64,000 bases of DNA from Clostridium lundense DSM 17049 (GTDB lineage: Bacteria > Bacillota > Clostridia > Clostridiales > Clostridiaceae), in contig NZ_JHVC01000002.1 of assembly GCF_000619945.1 (NCBI RefSeq), positions 62,001 through 126,000 of the forward strand. Direction: 5' to 3'. This document shows, piece after piece, positions 8,365 to 17,157 of the stretch. Made by a program: the position numbers and the translations under genes. Below the pieces are notes generated by a model. The model searched no databases. It saw only the letters and a program-made list of their open reading frames with translations, and was not told the origin of the DNA. How positions within the stretch are numbered: position 1 is the stretch's first letter; every line of letters begins with the position of its first letter.

Positions 8365-9183
8365 ATGATATATGATGATAAATATTTAGAGTTAATTAAT
8401 TATATAAAGGATTTGGGCAAAGTAGCCATTGCTTTTTCAGGAGGGGTAGATAGTACTTTTTTACTAAAGGTGGCAAAAGAAGCTATAGATAATGGAGTAA
8501 TAGCGATAACAATAAAGTCTCCATATATACCAGAAAAAGAAATAAAAGATGTTAAAGATATTATAAATGAATTAAATGTAACACATTATTTTTTAGAATT
8601 TCCTATTGTGGAGGAGATAAGATACAACCCTAAGGATAGATGTTATAGATGCAAAAAGAATTTATTTAAAGAAATAATAAATTTAGCTAAAATAAATGGT
8701 ATAGAGTATGTTTTAGATGGTAGTAATTTTGATGATACTAAAGATTATAGACCTGGTATGAAAGCATTAGAGGAATTGAATATAAAAAGTCCGCTAAAAG
8801 AATTAAATATTACTAAAGCGGAAATAAGAATGTTTTCCAGAAAGTTAAATTTACCAACATGGAATAAGCCATCTTATGCATGTCTGTTGTCTAGATTACC
8901 ATATGATACAGAGATAGACTTAAAAGAATTAGTTAAAATAGAGAAAAGTGAAGAGTATTTATATAGCATAGGATTTAAAGAGGCAAGAGTTCGTAGTTAT
9001 AATAATATGGCAAGAATAGAGGTTAATAAAAAAGATATAAGTAAATTCTTAAATGGGGATTTAGTACAAGACATAGTGAATAATTTAAAAAAGTATGGAT
9101 ATCAGTATGTAGCTTTAGATTTAGAAGGGTATAGAATGGGAAGTATGAATGCAGTTATAAAGGATGGTAATGGAGATGAATGA
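8365..9183 (+). CDS. larE: Pyridinium-3,5-biscarboxylate mononucleotide sulfurtransferase LarE
   Basis: A PP-loop ATPase (SGGVDS at residues 25-30) that adenylates the cofactor precursor and adds sulfur. Three cysteines are placed as in LarE enzymes of the iron-sulfur type: CYRC (93 and 96) and the Cys in YACLLSR (173, at the position of the sacrificial cysteine of L. plantarum LarE). By analogy with Thermotoga LarE these three could hold a [4Fe-4S] cluster, which would suit an anaerobe. The end overlaps larB, so the two are probably translationally coupled. Confidence 0.9.
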   Translation: MIYDDKYLELINYIKDLGKVAIAFSGGVDSTFLLKVAKEAIDNGVIAITIKSPYIPEKEIKDVKDIINELNVTHYFLEFPIVEEIRYNPKDRCYRCKKNLFKEIINLAKINGIEYVLDGSNFDDTKDYRPGMKALEELNIKSPLKELNITKAEIRMFSRKLNLPTWNKPSYACLLSRLPYDTEIDLKELVKIEKSEEYLYSIGFKEARVRSYNNMARIEVNKKDISKFLNGDLVQDIVNNLKKYGYQYVALDLEGYRMGSMNAVIKDGNGDE

Positions 9184-9922
9184 AAATGATATAAGACAAC
9201 TGTTGGAGGGGATAAAAAGTGGTAACATAATGATAGAAGAGGGAGTGGAAAAATTAAAGGAACTTCCTTTTAAGGATTTAGGTTATGCAAAAATTGATAA
9301 TCATAGAGAAGTTAGAGTAGGATATCCAGAGATAATATATTCTGAAGGGAAGACTGTAGAACAGGTAAAAGAAATTGTAAAATTTATGTTAACCAGGGGG
9401 AATAATATATTAGCAACAAGAGCTAATGAAGAAATGTATATAGAAATACAAAAGATTTATAAAGAAGCTGAATATTTTCCTGAAGCTAGGATTATAAGGA
9501 TAATACAAAGGGAAATAGAAAAGACTAAAAGTTATATTGCAGTTGTGACAGCAGGAACTTCTGATATACCTATATCAGAGGAGGTATCTATTACTGCAGA
9601 AACCTTTGGTAATGAAGTGAAAAGGATATATGATGTTGGAGTAGCTGGCATACATAGGTTATTTCATAAAATTGATATAATAAGAGGAGCCAAAGTAGTA
9701 GTTGTTGTAGCAGGTATGGAAGGAGCATTGGCTAGCGTAGTAGGAGGATTAGTGGATAAGCCTGTAATAGCGGTTCCAACTAGTGTAGGCTATGGTGCCA
9801 ATTTTAAGGGATTATCTGCGCTTTTGGCTATGTTAAATAGTTGTGCTAGTGGTGTTACTGTAGTAAATATAGATAATGGATTTGGTGCTGGATATACAGC
9901 AAGTATGATTAACAAATTATAA
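9170..9922 (+). CDS. larB: Pyridinium-3,5-biscarboxylic acid mononucleotide synthase LarB
   Basis: LarB carboxylates and hydrolyses nicotinic acid adenine dinucleotide, the first step of the nickel-pincer pathway. It is related to PurE carboxylase in its C-terminal half (VTAGTSDIPISEE, VAGMEGALASVVGGL, PVIAVPTSVGYG). About 250 residues, normal length. The start is ATG 9170 or 9176; ATG 9164 is too close to its AAAGG site. It overlaps the end of larE and is followed by a terminator, so larC-larE-larB form one operon. Confidence 0.92.
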   Translation: MEMNENDIRQLLEGIKSGNIMIEEGVEKLKELPFKDLGYAKIDNHREVRVGYPEIIYSEGKTVEQVKEIVKFMLTRGNNILATRANEEMYIEIQKIYKEAEYFPEARIIRIIQREIEKTKSYIAVVTAGTSDIPISEEVSITAETFGNEVKRIYDVGVAGIHRLFHKIDIIRGAKVVVVVAGMEGALASVVGGLVDKPVIAVPTSVGYGANFKGLSALLAMLNSCASGVTVVNIDNGFGAGYTASMINKL

Positions 9923-9936
9923 AATGATTTTTTGTG

Positions 9937-9981
9937 AGAACTTATGAAGAGACTAAAGTTTCTGTATAAGTTCTTATTTTA
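9937..9981 (+). terminator. Terminator of the lar operon
   Basis: AGAACTTAT (9937-9945) pairs with ATAAGTTCT (9966-9974), with a partial inner stem, then a T-rich tail. Confidence 0.75.
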
Positions 9982-10055
9982 TTGCTTAAGTATGAATAAT
10001 AAATAATAAAAATCATATATTTTATTAATACTTTGTTAAATATATCCATATCTTG

Positions 10056-10083
10056 TTGACTTGTAAGGGGTGAAGAATATAAT
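10056..10083 (+). promoter_or_regulatory. Sigma-A-type promoter for the radical SAM gene
   Basis: TTGACT, a 16-base spacer, then TATAAT. Transcription would start near 10090, about 70 bases before the gene. Confidence 0.65.
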
Positions 10084-10159
10084 ATTATTATACTCATCAG
10101 TACAAAAAAACTGAAAAAAGCAATAATATTTATTATTTTTATATCGGGGGGAATTATAA

Positions 10160-11539
10160 ATGAAGGTAATAGAGTCAATGGAAAAAGGAGTAAAAGATGT
10201 ACTCGTTAAAAAAGGCGTTGAATTACTTAGTAAGGACCCGGAAAACAATGTTGACAAGTTGTTTGATATAATAAAAAAAACAATAAAAGATGAGGAAAAC
10301 TTAAAAAGAGTTAATGATGTTCAGGAATACTATAATGATATACCTTCAGTAAATGAGTACATTAAAAGCTTATTAAAAAATACTGATAAAAAGTGCATGG
10401 AAAAATTATTTACCAACTTTTTTGCTAATGCTGTTTGGTATGGTATGCCAAAGAGAGCTAAATTACTGGAGGAAAAAGGCATAAAAACTCCTTTTGTCAT
10501 ATTGCTTAGCCCTTCAATGAGATGTAATCTTAGATGCACTGGCTGTTATGCAGCTAATTATAGTAAAAAAGATGACATACCTTATGAGGAAGTAGATAGA
10601 ATAGTTAAAGAAGCTAGGAATATTGGCATATATTATTTTATCATACTAGGGGGAGAACCTTTCTTTAATGAATATATGTTAGACATATATAAGAAATATA
10701 ATGATGTAATGTTTACTCCATTTACTAATGGAACTTTATTTGATGAAAAATTAGCAGATAAAATAAGGGATTTAGGGAATGTTGTCCCTATGTTTTCATT
10801 AGAGGGTTTTGAGGAAGAAACAGATGCAAGAAGAGGAAAGGGCGTATTTAAAAAAGTTATGCATGGAATGGACCTTCTTAGAGAAAGAGGAGTATTATTT
10901 GGGGTTTCTTCTGCTACTGGTAGACATAATGTTGATACTGTATCTTCAGATGAATTTATTAATATGTTGATAGAAAAGGGAGCAAAAATGAGCTGGTATT
11001 TCATATTTATGCCAGTAGGTGATGATCCAGACTTCAACTTAATGTTAACTCCAGAACAGCGATTAATGCTAGGAGAAAGGGTAAGAAAAATTAGAACAAC
11101 TAAACCTTACTTTGCTATAGACTTCTTTAATGATGCTCCTTATGTTGGAGGATGCATTGCAGGAAAATATTATTGTCATATAAATTCTCATGAAGATGTA
11201 GAACCATGTATTTTTGCTCATTTTGCTACAGATAATTTAAAAAATAAACCATTAATAGATGTATTTAAAACACCTTTCTTTAAAGAATTAAGAGATAGAC
11301 AGCCATATAATGATAATTTATTATTACCATGTATGATGATTGATAATCCAGAAGTGGTAAGAGAGGTTGCTGCTAAGACTGGCGCTAAGCCTACAGATAA
11401 GGGAGCAGAAATGATGCTTAATGATGAAGAATTTAAGAAAAATCTTGATAATTTAGCTAAAGAATTTAAACCTTATGCGGAGAAAGCGTGGAAAGAACAA
11501 TTTAATTCTACTGGTAATTATGAAATGTCTAAAGGTTGA
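10160..11539 (+). CDS. Radical SAM protein with SPASM-like C-terminus, function unknown
   Basis: A 459-residue protein. After an N-terminal helical region of about 110 residues comes the radical SAM motif CNLRCTGC (Cys 122, 126, 129), which binds the [4Fe-4S] cluster for S-adenosylmethionine cleavage. GGEPFF follows as the usual SAM-contact motif. A cysteine-bearing stretch near residues 330-355 (GGCIAGKYYCHIN and EPCIF) and a further LPC resemble a SPASM-type auxiliary cluster region. No precursor peptide or partner gene is adjacent, so the substrate is unknown. It has its own promoter and terminator, and ATCGGGGGG precedes ATG 10160. Confidence 0.75.
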   Translation: MKVIESMEKGVKDVLVKKGVELLSKDPENNVDKLFDIIKKTIKDEENLKRVNDVQEYYNDIPSVNEYIKSLLKNTDKKCMEKLFTNFFANAVWYGMPKRAKLLEEKGIKTPFVILLSPSMRCNLRCTGCYAANYSKKDDIPYEEVDRIVKEARNIGIYYFIILGGEPFFNEYMLDIYKKYNDVMFTPFTNGTLFDEKLADKIRDLGNVVPMFSLEGFEEETDARRGKGVFKKVMHGMDLLRERGVLFGVSSATGRHNVDTVSSDEFINMLIEKGAKMSWYFIFMPVGDDPDFNLMLTPEQRLMLGERVRKIRTTKPYFAIDFFNDAPYVGGCIAGKYYCHINSHEDVEPCIFAHFATDNLKNKPLIDVFKTPFFKELRDRQPYNDNLLLPCMMIDNPEVVREVAAKTGAKPTDKGAEMMLNDEEFKKNLDNLAKEFKPYAEKAWKEQFNSTGNYEMSKG

Positions 11540-11550
11540 TATATAAATTT

Positions 11551-11588
11551 AAAGCTACTGAGTATTTTATTCAGTAGCTTTATTAGTT
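11551..11588 (+). terminator. Terminator after the radical SAM gene
   Basis: AAAGCTACTGA (11551-11561) pairs perfectly with 11571-11581 and is followed by a short T-rich tail. Confidence 0.75.
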
Positions 11589-11660
11589 CTACAAAAGGTG
11601 GTTCAAATTAAGTACTTTTTATAAATAAGTTCCACAATAAGCTAATAAAGAATTATAATT

Positions 11661-11689
11661 TTGACAATTTTATTACAGTAGATTATCAT
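11661..11689 (+). promoter_or_regulatory. Sigma-A-type promoter for the binding lipoprotein
   Basis: Consensus TTGACA, 17-base spacer, then TATCAT. The predicted start near 11696 leaves a leader of about 100 bases. Confidence 0.6.
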
Positions 11690-11794
11690 TAAAAATAAGT
11701 ATCAAGTGATTCTTAGTATTCCGACCTGTAGATGTAGGGGTATTGTGGATTATAGCTATCAGATAAAAATAATAAATATATAGGGGATATGCTT

Positions 11795-12985
11795 ATGAAA
11801 AAAAGAAAAGTTATGTTATTGGTTACTATATGTATATTTCTTTTTACTTTAATGGGATGTAATGAAAAAAAAGATTTAGCAGAAGGAGTAAATAGAAAAT
11901 TAAAAGGAAGGATAAATATAGTTGCAGATAAACAACGTGTAAATTACATAAAAACATATTCAGATGAATTTAATAAAGTGTTCCCAAATGTAAAGATAGA
12001 GGTAAGGGAAGAGGATGACAATTATAAATCTTTAGAAAGTATTCATAAGAATCCTATAGATATAGCAGTAGTAAAGGATGAATATACTCAGTACTTTTTA
12101 AGCACTTTCACAAATAATTTTCTAGATGTAAGTGATAATATATCAAGTTATAAAGGTAATTTTTCTAAAGGTGAATTAAATAGTGTTTCTTTTAACAATA
12201 AAACATATGGTATACCATTAGATAGAAGTCCTTATATGATGGTATATAGGAAAGATATATTTGATAAGTGCAATATAAATATAGATGATATAAGGACTTG
12301 GAAGGACTATGTAGATGCATGTAATATAATAAATAAAAATTTAAAACAAAACTATAAGTTTCTTTGGGAACAAGATAAGAATTATTTATATAAAGTTTTA
12401 TTAAATCAATTGGGAGAGACTTATAGGGATAAAAACGGTAAATTTGCATTAAGTTCATATAATTCCACAAAAGCTTTAGATTTGATGAAAAAAATTAAAG
12501 AGCAAAAAATTATACTAGAACAAACTTCAGATATAACTATGATAGAAGAAATAAAAAAAGGAAAATTGATGGCTACGATTTGTAGCATAAACGATATCAA
12601 TTCAATAATGACTAAGTTGCCAGAAATGAAAAATAAATTAGTAGTAAGAAGGATACCGGCAATAGAGATAGGTGGTAATAGAGATATATCTATGGATGGA
12701 TATAATATGCTAGTTCTAGGAAGTGATAAAAACAAGGAGGCTTTGTCATTGTTTTTAGAATTTATCCTAAGAAACGAAAAGCTTCAATTACAGTTATTTT
12801 TTACACAGGGTGTTTTCCCGGCTAATATTAATATATATAAATCTGAAGAATTTAATAAAACTGTAGAATACTTTAATGATAAGATCTGGATTACAGGAAG
12901 TAACATACAGACTCAATCTCCAGATATTACATATCCTGCTGATTTTATTAAGATAGAAGAATTATTACAAAAGTCCTTCCAATAA
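11795..12985 (+). CDS. Extracellular solute-binding lipoprotein (carbohydrate-type, family 1)
   Basis: A lipoprotein of about 396 residues with a short basic start, hydrophobic segment and lipobox LMGC, then a mature domain of the MalE/UgpB type (RINIVADKQRVNYIKTY near the start, YGIPLDRSPYMMVYRKDIF in the middle). It should sit on the outer face of the membrane and bind a sugar or similar solute. ATG 11789 lies only 2 bases from AGGGG; ATG 11795 has proper spacing. No permease or ATPase gene is next to it, so it is an orphan that would need a distant transporter or act as a receptor. Confidence 0.72.
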   Translation: MKKRKVMLLVTICIFLFTLMGCNEKKDLAEGVNRKLKGRINIVADKQRVNYIKTYSDEFNKVFPNVKIEVREEDDNYKSLESIHKNPIDIAVVKDEYTQYFLSTFTNNFLDVSDNISSYKGNFSKGELNSVSFNNKTYGIPLDRSPYMMVYRKDIFDKCNINIDDIRTWKDYVDACNIINKNLKQNYKFLWEQDKNYLYKVLLNQLGETYRDKNGKFALSSYNSTKALDLMKKIKEQKIILEQTSDITMIEEIKKGKLMATICSINDINSIMTKLPEMKNKLVVRRIPAIEIGGNRDISMDGYNMLVLGSDKNKEALSLFLEFILRNEKLQLQLFFTQGVFPANINIYKSEEFNKTVEYFNDKIWITGSNIQTQSPDITYPADFIKIEELLQKSFQ

Positions 12986-13001
12986 AGGAAGGACTTTTAT
13001 C
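12969..13001 (+). terminator. Terminator overlapping the end of the lipoprotein gene
   Basis: A 12-bp perfect stem (12969-12980 with 12987-12998), loop AATAAA. The left arm lies in the last codons. It probably also separates this gene from the convergent glycosyltransferase. Confidence 0.85.
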
Positions 13002-13031
13002 TTTTATTCAATATGTTTAGGGAAGTTAGGC

Positions 13032-14153
13032 CTATTGAGAAAAAACTTTGGTATAGGCCTGCAATGTTTTTTTGGCGGTATCTTTCCAGGAAAAAAGAGA
13101 TGCTCTGTTTAATGCTTTATATTTAAGGTTTTTTTGAAGACTATTATCATTTAATACTTTTTCTATAGCAGTGGCTAGATCTTTTATATCTAAAGGATCA
13201 ATTAGTATGCCTCCATCTCCTATTACCTCTGGAATAGATGACAAGTTTGAAGAAATTACACAAGCACCACAACTCATAGCTTCCAAGGGAGGAAGTCCAA
13301 AGCCTTCATATAAAGAAGGATACACAAATAAATCACAACCGTTATATAAAAGAGGTAAATGTCCTGTAGGAACGAATCCGGTAAATATTATTTTTGAAGA
13401 GATATCTAATTTATTACTTAGGGTAGTTAAATAATCACCAGTATCTTTATTGGCACCTACTATCACTAAGTTATATTCTTTATTTAATTTTTTATATACT
13501 TTAGAAAACGCCATTATAAGAGAGTCAACATTTTTCCTACTACTAAATCCCCCTATATATAGAATAAATGGTTTTTTAATGTTATAGAATTTACTTAATA
13601 TATAAGCACATTTTTCTTTATCCATGGGTCTGTAAATTGAGTCAGCAGCAAGTGGGGTTACAAAAACTTTATTTTCATCTACTATAGGAAAAAACCTTAA
13701 TATGTCTTTTTTTGACCATTCTGATACAGTAATAATTCCATTACTGTTATTAACTAATTTGGGGATTTCTTTTAGGAAGTTATTCAAATAACCTTTGCCT
13801 ACAGTTTCTGGCATAATATAGGGTATAAGGTCATGAATAGTTATAATCTTTTTACAATGTATATTTTCAGATAGTCCAATACCGTTTTGAGGTACATGAT
13901 ATAAATCTATATTATCTTTTATTAAATTAGTAGGGAAATAAAGTTGTTCAAAAAAACTTTTTTGCTTTTTTGAAACCATAATTACTTTAGAGTTTTCTTT
14001 ACAGTATTCAGCATAGTCTTTTCCGCACCAATATATATTATAGTAATTCTCTTTATCTACATTTAGTATATTTTTTAAAACATTTTCAGTATATGTTCCT
14101 ATTCCAGTACCTTTGTATAAAGTAATCCCTCTAGCATCTACACCAATCCTCAT
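13032..14153 (-). CDS. Glycosyltransferase family 4, spore-coat region copy A
   Basis: A 373-residue GT-B glycosyltransferase on the minus strand. The N-terminal domain begins MRIGVDARGITLYKGTGIGTY. The C-terminal nucleotide-sugar domain carries GGFSSRKN and the EX7E signature in YEGFGLPPLEAMSCG. AAGGAGGAG precedes the start. A closely similar gene lies at 17155-18279, also on the minus strand and also facing a cotS-type gene, so the two look like duplicates. Transfer of a sugar to a spore-surface glycan or coat protein is an inference from position only. Confidence 0.82.
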   Translation of the reverse strand: MRIGVDARGITLYKGTGIGTYTENVLKNILNVDKENYYNIYWCGKDYAEYCKENSKVIMVSKKQKSFFEQLYFPTNLIKDNIDLYHVPQNGIGLSENIHCKKIITIHDLIPYIMPETVGKGYLNNFLKEIPKLVNNSNGIITVSEWSKKDILRFFPIVDENKVFVTPLAADSIYRPMDKEKCAYILSKFYNIKKPFILYIGGFSSRKNVDSLIMAFSKVYKKLNKEYNLVIVGANKDTGDYLTTLSNKLDISSKIIFTGFVPTGHLPLLYNGCDLFVYPSLYEGFGLPPLEAMSCGACVISSNLSSIPEVIGDGGILIDPLDIKDLATAIEKVLNDNSLQKNLKYKALNRASLFSWKDTAKKTLQAYTKVFSQ

Positions 14154-14249
14154 ATAATACTCCTCCTTAAATGTACTCAGGCAAGGCTAAAAATATTTCA
14201 GCTTATATATTAATAATATTATAGTTACATGAAAAATGTGTCATTTAGC

Positions 14250-14277
14250 ACATACAAAGGAATTTTTACATATAATA
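14250..14277 (+). promoter_or_regulatory. Possible sigma-K-type promoter for the first cotS gene
   Basis: CATATAATA at 14269-14277 fits the -10 pattern CATAnnnTA, with an AC 17 bases upstream. A transcript starting near 14284 would begin downstream of ATG 14229, which supports the TTG 14310 start. Confidence 0.35.
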
Positions 14278-14309
14278 CAATTATAAGTAATAGGCAGGGG
14301 GAAGTAACT

Positions 14310-15317
14310 TTGCTGGAAGAACAGATAAGGGAAACTATTAGGGAAGAATATTCACTAGAAGCAGAAGCCATAGAGAAAATTAAAAATGTATATAAAATAA
14401 CTACACAAAAAGATAAATATTGTTTAAAAGTAATTAAATATGAATTAAACCATTTTCTGTTTATAATATCTGCTATTAAACACTTACAAAATAATCATTT
14501 TCAAAAAACTCCAGATATAATAAAGAATAATTGTTCTAGGGATTATATAGCTTTAGGTAATAAATATGCTTATTTGACTCCTTGGGTGCAGGCACGGGAA
14601 TGTAATTATAATAATCCTTTTGATGTAATGCTCGCCGCTTGTAAGTTAGCAGAGCTCCATAAAAAAAGTTTCGGGTTTGATGTGACTGAGGAGATGAAGC
14701 CTAGAATAGGTTGGCATAAGTGGGTGAACAATTTTAAAAATAAAAAAAATGAGATATTAATGTTTAAAAATATTATAGAGAATAAAGAAAATAAAACTGA
14801 ATTTGATAGTTATTATTTAAAGTCAATAAATGAAGAATTAATAAGAGTTGATAAATCTATACAAGATTTAATAAAAAGTGATTATTTCAATAAAATGGCA
14901 TGTGAAGTACAAAACAAGGGGTTTTGCCATCATGATTATGCTAACCATAACGTGCTTATAGAAGAAAATGGTAATGTAGATATTATAGATTTTGATTATT
15001 GCATTTTAGATACTCATTTACATGATTTATGTAGTTTAATTATAAGAGTAATGAAAAACGGAAAATGGGATGTAAACAATTCTATAAAAATAATAGATTA
15101 TTATAGTTCGATTTATCCAATAGAACGGTTTGATATACCAATTATGGCGTCTTTTATAGAATTTCCTCAAGCTTTTTGGCAATTAGGAATCCAGTATTAT
15201 ATGGAGAAGCAACCATGGGGAGAAGAATTTTTTATAAATAAGCTAAATAAGATATATGAGGATAAGGACTTAAGACAAGAATTTGTAGATGAATTTAAAA
15301 ATAAAAAATACAATTAA
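14310..15317 (+). CDS. CotS-family spore coat protein (kinase-like), copy A
   Basis: A protein of the CotS/YutH/CotI family, which has an aminoglycoside-phosphotransferase-like kinase fold and is found in spore coats. Visible features are the N-lobe lysine (YCLKVIKYE), the catalytic loop CHHDYANHN and the metal-binding IDFDY. A frame open from ATG 14229 would add 27 residues with no ribosome binding site. AGGGGGA 7 bases before TTG 14310 marks the likely start and gives 335 residues, close to the sister copies. It heads a group of three same-strand genes spaced 10-16 bases apart. Its actual substrate is unknown. Confidence 0.82.
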   Translation: MLEEQIRETIREEYSLEAEAIEKIKNVYKITTQKDKYCLKVIKYELNHFLFIISAIKHLQNNHFQKTPDIIKNNCSRDYIALGNKYAYLTPWVQARECNYNNPFDVMLAACKLAELHKKSFGFDVTEEMKPRIGWHKWVNNFKNKKNEILMFKNIIENKENKTEFDSYYLKSINEELIRVDKSIQDLIKSDYFNKMACEVQNKGFCHHDYANHNVLIEENGNVDIIDFDYCILDTHLHDLCSLIIRVMKNGKWDVNNSIKIIDYYSSIYPIERFDIPIMASFIEFPQAFWQLGIQYYMEKQPWGEEFFINKLNKIYEDKDLRQEFVDEFKNKKYN

Positions 15318-15333
15318 TGCCGGAGGTTAGATT

Positions 15334-16086
15334 ATGGTTAATTTAAATACTTTTGAGCAATATTTAATATCTAAAGATATAGAGGTAGTTAGAGATTTAG
15401 ATGTAGAGATAAGCAAGAAGGATATAGATGAAAAGCTATTATTAGAACAGCTTAAATTGATAAGTGAATTTCATAAAAAGGCTATGGGGAGTACAGGAAT
15501 TATAAAAGATAGATTAGATAGTTCTATAGGTAGAATTGTTGAAGATTATAAAGTAAATATAAAAAAAATAAAAAGAGATATGGATAGGTTAAAACAGTAT
15601 GGCCCAAGTAATACTTTTGAAAAAATGTTACTTAAAAAGGCAAATGAGTATGTAGAAATAGGAGAAAAGGTTATTAAAAATGTATATCAAAATGGATATT
15701 ATGATCTAATCAAAAGAAGCATGAGAAATAAAGAGATATGTTTAGCGGATGTAGATTTCTCTAATATAATAAAAGAGGATAAGATAAAAGTTAAAAATAT
15801 AGAAAAGTGTTGCTATGATATGGTGGAGATGGATTGCTATAATCTTTTATATAAATGTAAAAAAGCTGGGTTAAAGTTAGATTATAAGGAGTTAGTATTA
15901 ATGTTTTGTAATTTTGAAGGATTAGATAATAATAGTTATCAATATATAATTTCATTATTGTCATTCCCTTATGAATTTGCTAAGCAATGCAATAAGTATA
16001 GATTAAGAAAGAAAGATTTGACAGATGAACAATATGCTTTAAAACTTTATAAGGCCATAATACAGGATGATTTATGTTTAATATAG
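15334..16086 (+). CDS. Degenerate CotS-like protein (apparent pseudokinase paralogue)
   Basis: A 250-residue protein with no obvious family motif, lying between two cotS genes. Comparing by eye with its neighbours, SEFHKKAMG (44-52) matches AELHKKSFG, CLADVDFSNII (136-146) sits over the catalytic loop CHHDxxxHNII, and LSFPYEF with RKKDLTDE (209-231) matches their C-terminal helices. The usual N-lobe (nucleotide-binding) part is missing, the paired histidines are replaced, and the metal-binding DFD aligns with residues near NIEK. The catalytic-loop Asp and Asn positions survive. It is most likely an inactive coat protein or a partner of the flanking kinases. The homology is my inference; no search was run. 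Confidence 0.55.
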   Translation: MVNLNTFEQYLISKDIEVVRDLDVEISKKDIDEKLLLEQLKLISEFHKKAMGSTGIIKDRLDSSIGRIVEDYKVNIKKIKRDMDRLKQYGPSNTFEKMLLKKANEYVEIGEKVIKNVYQNGYYDLIKRSMRNKEICLADVDFSNIIKEDKIKVKNIEKCCYDMVEMDCYNLLYKCKKAGLKLDYKELVLMFCNFEGLDNNSYQYIISLLSFPYEFAKQCNKYRLRKKDLTDEQYALKLYKAIIQDDLCLI

Positions 16087-16096
16087 AGGTGATTAT

Positions 16097-17113
16097 ATGA
16101 ATGTAATATGTGATGACAAGCAGTTCCTGGCACAATATGATTTAGATGTAAATTTATTTTATAGATTTAATGTAAAGCCTTATGATATTTATCCATTAAG
16201 AAGTATATTTGTAGTAAGCACAGATAAAGGAAACAAAGTGCTAAAAAAGATTAGTTATAGTAAAGAAGAACTGTTATTTATATATGATGGCATAAAATAT
16301 ATAAATAATAAATTCAATAGAACCATGAATTTTTCTAAAACTTTTGATGGAAAAATATATACTGTATTGAATGATGATATATATTGCATGATAGATTTAG
16401 TAGAAGGAAGGGAAAGTGACTATAACAATCCGATAGACTTAGGTATAGCAACAAAAGGATTAGCAGAACTTCACTTAGCTGGAGAGGGATTTAAAGGAAC
16501 ATTATCTAGTAGATATAATAGTGGTAAACTAATAAATAACTTCAAAAGAAGATTAAATGAAGTTAAGGTATTTAAGACTGTAGCGAGCATTAATGAACAT
16601 AAAAGTGATTTTGACGATATGTTTTTAAATAAAGTAGATTACTACATTGAGGAGATAAAGAAAAGTATAAAGTTACTGGAGAATTCCTCATATTATAAAT
16701 TGTGTGGTGAAGAGAATAAAGTAGTGTTTTGTCATCATGATTTAGCTCACCATAATATAATTATAAAAGGGGAAGAAGCATATTTTATAGATTTCGATTA
16801 TGCCATAGTGGATCTAAGAGTACATGATTTATGCAATTTTATAACTAAGGCAATTAAAAATTATGCTTTCGATATAGAGAAAGGAAAAAGCATATTAAAA
16901 GAGTATTCCAATATAAATCCTTTGGATAAGAGAGAGTTAGCTGTGTTATATGCTATGTTAACTTTCCCGGAAGATTTTTATAGTATAGTAAAAGACTATT
17001 ACACTAGAAGAAAAGATTGGACTGAAGAAACTTTTGTAGATAAAATGAAAAAGAAAATATCAGCAGAAGAGTTTAGAATAGACTTTTTAAGAGGATTTGA
17101 AGACGTATTATAA
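16097..17113 (+). CDS. CotS-family spore coat protein (kinase-like), copy B
   Basis: A 338-residue CotS-type protein with N-lobe lysine (VLKKIS, residues 48-53), hinge LVEGRES near 101-107, catalytic loop CHHDLAHHN (212-220) and metal site IDFDYA (231-236). GAGGTGATTAT precedes ATG 16097, 10 bases after the degenerate paralogue. It is the third gene of the group and is followed by a strong terminator shared with the convergent glycosyltransferase. Expected in the spore coat by family; substrate unknown. Confidence 0.83.
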   Translation: MNVICDDKQFLAQYDLDVNLFYRFNVKPYDIYPLRSIFVVSTDKGNKVLKKISYSKEELLFIYDGIKYINNKFNRTMNFSKTFDGKIYTVLNDDIYCMIDLVEGRESDYNNPIDLGIATKGLAELHLAGEGFKGTLSSRYNSGKLINNFKRRLNEVKVFKTVASINEHKSDFDDMFLNKVDYYIEEIKKSIKLLENSSYYKLCGEENKVVFCHHDLAHHNIIIKGEEAYFIDFDYAIVDLRVHDLCNFITKAIKNYAFDIEKGKSILKEYSNINPLDKRELAVLYAMLTFPEDFYSIVKDYYTRRKDWTEETFVDKMKKKISAEEFRIDFLRGFEDVL

Positions 17114-17116
17114 TTT

Positions 17117-17157
17117 AAAGCCAATAGATAAATAAAAAATCTATTGGCTTTTTTTTA
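17117..17157. terminator. Bidirectional terminator between cotS copy B and glycosyltransferase B
   Basis: A 13-bp perfect stem (17117-17129 with 17139-17151) with a T tract to 17157. It lies between two convergent genes. Confidence 0.85.

Noticed and set aside
14229..14309. 27-residue N-terminal extension of the first cotS protein
   Set aside because: There is no ribosome binding site at ATG 14229, the sister proteins lack it, and a good site precedes TTG 14310.
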